NCBI RefSeq assembly: GCF_023343835.1
Contig: NC_064443.1
Span: forward strand, 9,610,001 to 9,674,000
Origin: Lagopus muta
Taxonomy: Eukaryota; Chordata; Aves; Galliformes; Phasianidae
Direction: 5' to 3'
DNA length: 64,000 nucleotides
Within the stretch, counting starts at the first letter, position 1; each line of letters begins with the position of its first letter. Positions 61,802 to 64,000 of this stretch are shown here, in pieces. The notes under the pieces were generated by a model. The model made no database searches. It was given only the letters and a program-made list of their open reading frames with translations, and was not told the origin of the DNA. Position numbers and translations under genes: made by a program.

Positions 61802-62393
61802 TCTTACCTTCTTCTGCCCCCTTCCCTTTCACTTGCAGAAACCAAGCAGGTCAGCCCATGTGGGCACCTGGGGAAATGTCAAGTGTCAGGTGCAAAGGCC
61901 TAGAGCTGAGCAGCTGGCTTGTTCACAGAGAGTTGAAAGCAGTTTCAATTATCACCCAGCAGGTTGCAGAGTCACCAGAGATAGGAAAAAAGAATCCCTG
62001 AAGGTGCTTGCAATCCAAGGGGCACAGATAAGGCAGACAAATGCCTTTCAAATGCTCCTACTCACCCCCTCCTGCAGATGAGCTCTTAACAACTAGGGAT
62101 AAATAATCAGCAAACATACCATCTATGTGGCCAGCAATTCTCTCCCTGTTGGGCTCAGCTACAAAACAGAACAGCAAACAAAACTGCTAAACAGAATTGG
62201 CTGGGCACTTAACTACTTAACTCTGTTCTATTTACAACATCTTCAGCAGCTCAGCAGTTCCTTAATCCATAAGGCACAAAGCAAGCAAGAGAATATGTAG
62301 CTTAGTCCCTCTGGACAGTGAGCTCTGTAGTGCAGCCAGGTGGCCAGAAGCACAAAAGGTTCATCTTGCACATGGTGGGCTCTGCTGCCAGCC
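61791..62393 (-). other. MCM2: Probable MCM2 3' UTR
   Basis: About 600 nt between the MCM2 stop codon and the overlapping AATAAA pair. No repeat or conserved structure was recognised in it. Confidence 0.6.
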
Positions 62394-62504
62394 TCAGAAC
62401 TGCTGGACGATCAGCTTCCGCTTCACATCACGGCTGAATCTGTTCATCTTGAACACCTCGCTGTCATAGAAGGCAGAGAGGTTGTGGATGTTGATCTGCC
62501 GGGC
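62394..62504 (-). CDS. MCM2: MCM2 last coding exon
   Basis: 111 nt including TGA at 62394-62396. It encodes [20 protein letters not shown], then [16 protein letters not shown], against human [20 protein letters not shown]. The acceptor is CTTCCCAG. Confidence 0.97.
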   Translation of the reverse strand, partial: ARQINIHNLSAFYDSEVFKMNRFSRDVKRKLIVQQF

Positions 62505-63262
62505 CTGGGAAGCAAAGAGAGCAGGGGGAGAGGTAAATGCTTATTCAGAAAAATAAGCACCATGTGGTTTTCCATAGTAGAGGGCACGCAAAATTTGTCA
62601 GTCAGCAATCTCTGCTCAGCAGGAACCAGAACTGCAGTACCAGGGGAGACTGCAGGTCAGGAGAATAGAGCATTGGCAGAGATCAGCTGAGTGAAGAGAG
62701 GATGCTGGCTCAGCATCTGCCTGCTCTCAGCTCGTCCTTTTACTTCCACTAGAGAAAAAGCATACTCATTAAACCTAGCTATTATCCCAGAGCTCCCAAT
62801 CCTCATATATGAGAAGCAGTTTTGTAGGATCTCTGACAGAGTGTGGTGAGGATTTACCATGTCAACCTCAAAGCTTTATGGGAGTGCACAAGGACTGAGA
62901 AGGAAGAATATGGTACTTCCAGGCAAGACAGGAGTAGAGGCAAATGAAACAGTCCTGGTTCTGGGGTGAATTCAGTAACACCAGGTTTTCCTGGTACACT
63001 GGTGTGTATCTTCCCAAGATACACACCATGAAAACACCTCAGTTTGAGGCTGCTAACACAAAGCAGGAACCAACCCTACAGAAGGCTTATTAGGATAAGC
63101 TCGTACCTTATCCACCAGATCCTTCTCCGGGACTTCTATGGTGTCTTGCTGGGCCCCGTAGCGGTTTCTCTGGTACATCACCTGCTCTGCAACCAGCTGC
63201 TTCAGGATGAACAGCAGCAGCTCATTGTTGTCTCGCTTGAAGGAAAGGTAGCGGGAGAATGT
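62394..63262 (-). CDS. MCM2: MCM2 (replicative helicase subunit), last two coding exons; 5' part outside the window
   Basis: Exons 63262-63107 and 62504-62394 join in phase 0 to give the C-terminal 88 residues, ending KLIVQQF and TGA. They start [20 protein letters not shown] and are nearly identical to the end of human MCM2 (904 residues). MCM2 is part of the MCM2-7 ring that unwinds DNA at replication forks. This segment is the C-terminal winged-helix region after the AAA+ ATPase; the Walker and arginine-finger motifs lie outside the window. Transcription runs toward PODXL2. The DNA from 63263 to the right edge is intron. Confidence 0.97.
62505..63106 (-). other. MCM2: Last MCM2 intron
   Basis: 602 bp GT-AG intron. 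It contains a perfect 13-bp inverted repeat with a 3-nt loop about 80 nt after the donor, listed separately. Nothing else was recognised. Confidence 0.85.
63000..63028. repeat. Perfect inverted repeat (13-bp arms, 3-nt loop)
   Basis: TGGTGTGTATCTT, loop CCC, then AAGATACACACCA. All 13 pairs match. In MCM2 pre-mRNA it would form a tight hairpin about 80 nt downstream of the penultimate exon donor. The stem is too short for an ordinary microRNA precursor. Confidence 0.9.
63107..63262 (-). CDS. MCM2: MCM2 penultimate coding exon
   Basis: 156 nt, 52 codons, phase 0 at both ends. It runs from TFSRYLSF to [10 protein letters not shown]. The acceptor is CTTCCCAG and the donor GTACGA. Confidence 0.97.
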
Positions 63263-64000
63263 CTGGGAAGGAGAATGAGACAAACCAAGAGGGTCAGGAA
63301 CCCAATGCCACACTGCAGGTCACCTGTGCCTGAAACCAACCAACCCTTCTCCCACAGAGCACAAGGGGAACCAAATGACACCACTGTCACCTGCACTCTT
63401 AGTGTCTCCTATGGGATTTCAGCCTTGCCAAGCTGCCACCTGCACAGGGAGTAACAACACAGCCCTGTATTATCCAAGGCACTTCTGCCAGCTGCTGACA
63501 GCCATACAAAATCTCTGGAGAGACCTCAGCAGCAGCCCTGAAGCCTCCCAGGGGCTAATAGGGCACCACTATGGAGGTTTGCTGCCCTTGAGGAAGGGTA
63601 GGGCAGTATCCCTTAGTCCAGACTGCCTTGTGCCCTGCAGACTCGCACGTCTGGCTGACAATTTGCAGCAAGAGAGAGGCCACGAGTCACCCAGACTGAG
63701 GGCAGGCACTCTGTGGATGGATGCCAGGCTGTGGCTGGCCAAGAGCTGTTCAGAGCCAGGTCCTGCTGCTCAAAGGGCAGCCTCTCACTGAACTGCGGTG
63801 TGAGCTGCACTGGTGTAATCCATCCCCCGAGAAGTTCTAGAAAAACTGCAGAGAGACTGCCACTGGCTGTGGCAGCAGTGAAAGCACTGGGCCAAAACAG
63901 GAGAAAAGGTGGCAAAATAAGAGAAACACAGCAGTGTTCTGGATACAGAGGCTTGGGACACATCTGTTCTCACTGTTATCTCAGCCCTGACAGAACACCA
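63263..64000 (-). other. MCM2: MCM2 intron, cut by the window edge
   Basis: No sequence matching the preceding MCM2 exon (the segment ending in the conserved Met-Arg-Lys) was found up to base 64000, so this is read as intron. Minus-strand frames here show no MCM similarity. Confidence 0.7.

Noticed and set aside
1..64000. Search for CRISPR arrays, bacterial-type operons, integrated viruses, tRNA and rRNA genes
   Set aside because: None was recognised by eye. The window is ordinary vertebrate genic DNA; a covariance-model scan (tRNAscan, Rfam) could still reveal small RNAs that I cannot see.

Overview
This window is vertebrate nuclear DNA. It has GT-AG introns, CpG-island promoters and no operon-like packing. 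Its interspersed repeats are CR1-type LINE fragments, one of which ends in the TCATAGAATCATAGAATCAC signature seen in reverse complement in bird genomes. Proteins, repeats and gene order together point to a bird, probably galliform; the exact species cannot be read from the sequence.

Three protein-coding genes lie head-to-tail on the minus strand, in the same order as human 3q21 (MCM2, PODXL2, ABTB1). Reading 5' to 3' along the minus strand, i.e. right to left: (1) the last two coding exons of MCM2 (63262-62394), which encode the C-terminal 88 residues of a subunit of the replicative MCM2-7 helicase, followed by a 3' UTR that probably ends near 61790; (2) about 8 kb of intergenic DNA containing a CR1 fragment; (3) the complete PODXL2 (endoglycan) gene, with 8 coding exons from 53247 to 26051 (642 residues), a CpG-island promoter and a probable 4 kb 3' UTR ending near 22030; (4) ABTB1 (BPOZ), coding exons 1-11 from 21600 down to the left edge (371 residues, about 107 C-terminal residues outside the window), with its own CpG island.

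Every exon boundary was placed by hand on AG/GT dinucleotides and checked for reading phase. The coding sums close exactly: 1929 nt for PODXL2 including the stop, 1113 nt for the ABTB1 part, 267 nt for the MCM2 part. The three genes share an ancestral block but no obvious pathway: DNA replication, a sialomucin that is a selectin ligand, and a BTB adaptor for CUL3 linked to PTEN signalling.

Most of the window is intron. Nothing seen in it supports a new protein system. The items worth a second look are regulatory or structural: two enhancer-like motif clusters in ABTB1 introns, forkhead and ETS/AP-1 motifs at the ABTB1 promoter, a (TG)16 tract close to an ABTB1 splice donor, a 16-bp perfect palindrome, a perfect 13-bp hairpin in the last MCM2 intron, exact conservation of the two endoglycan tyrosines that bind selectin, loss of the long acidic tract of mammalian endoglycan, and a possible internal minus-strand transcript end in PODXL2 intron 1.
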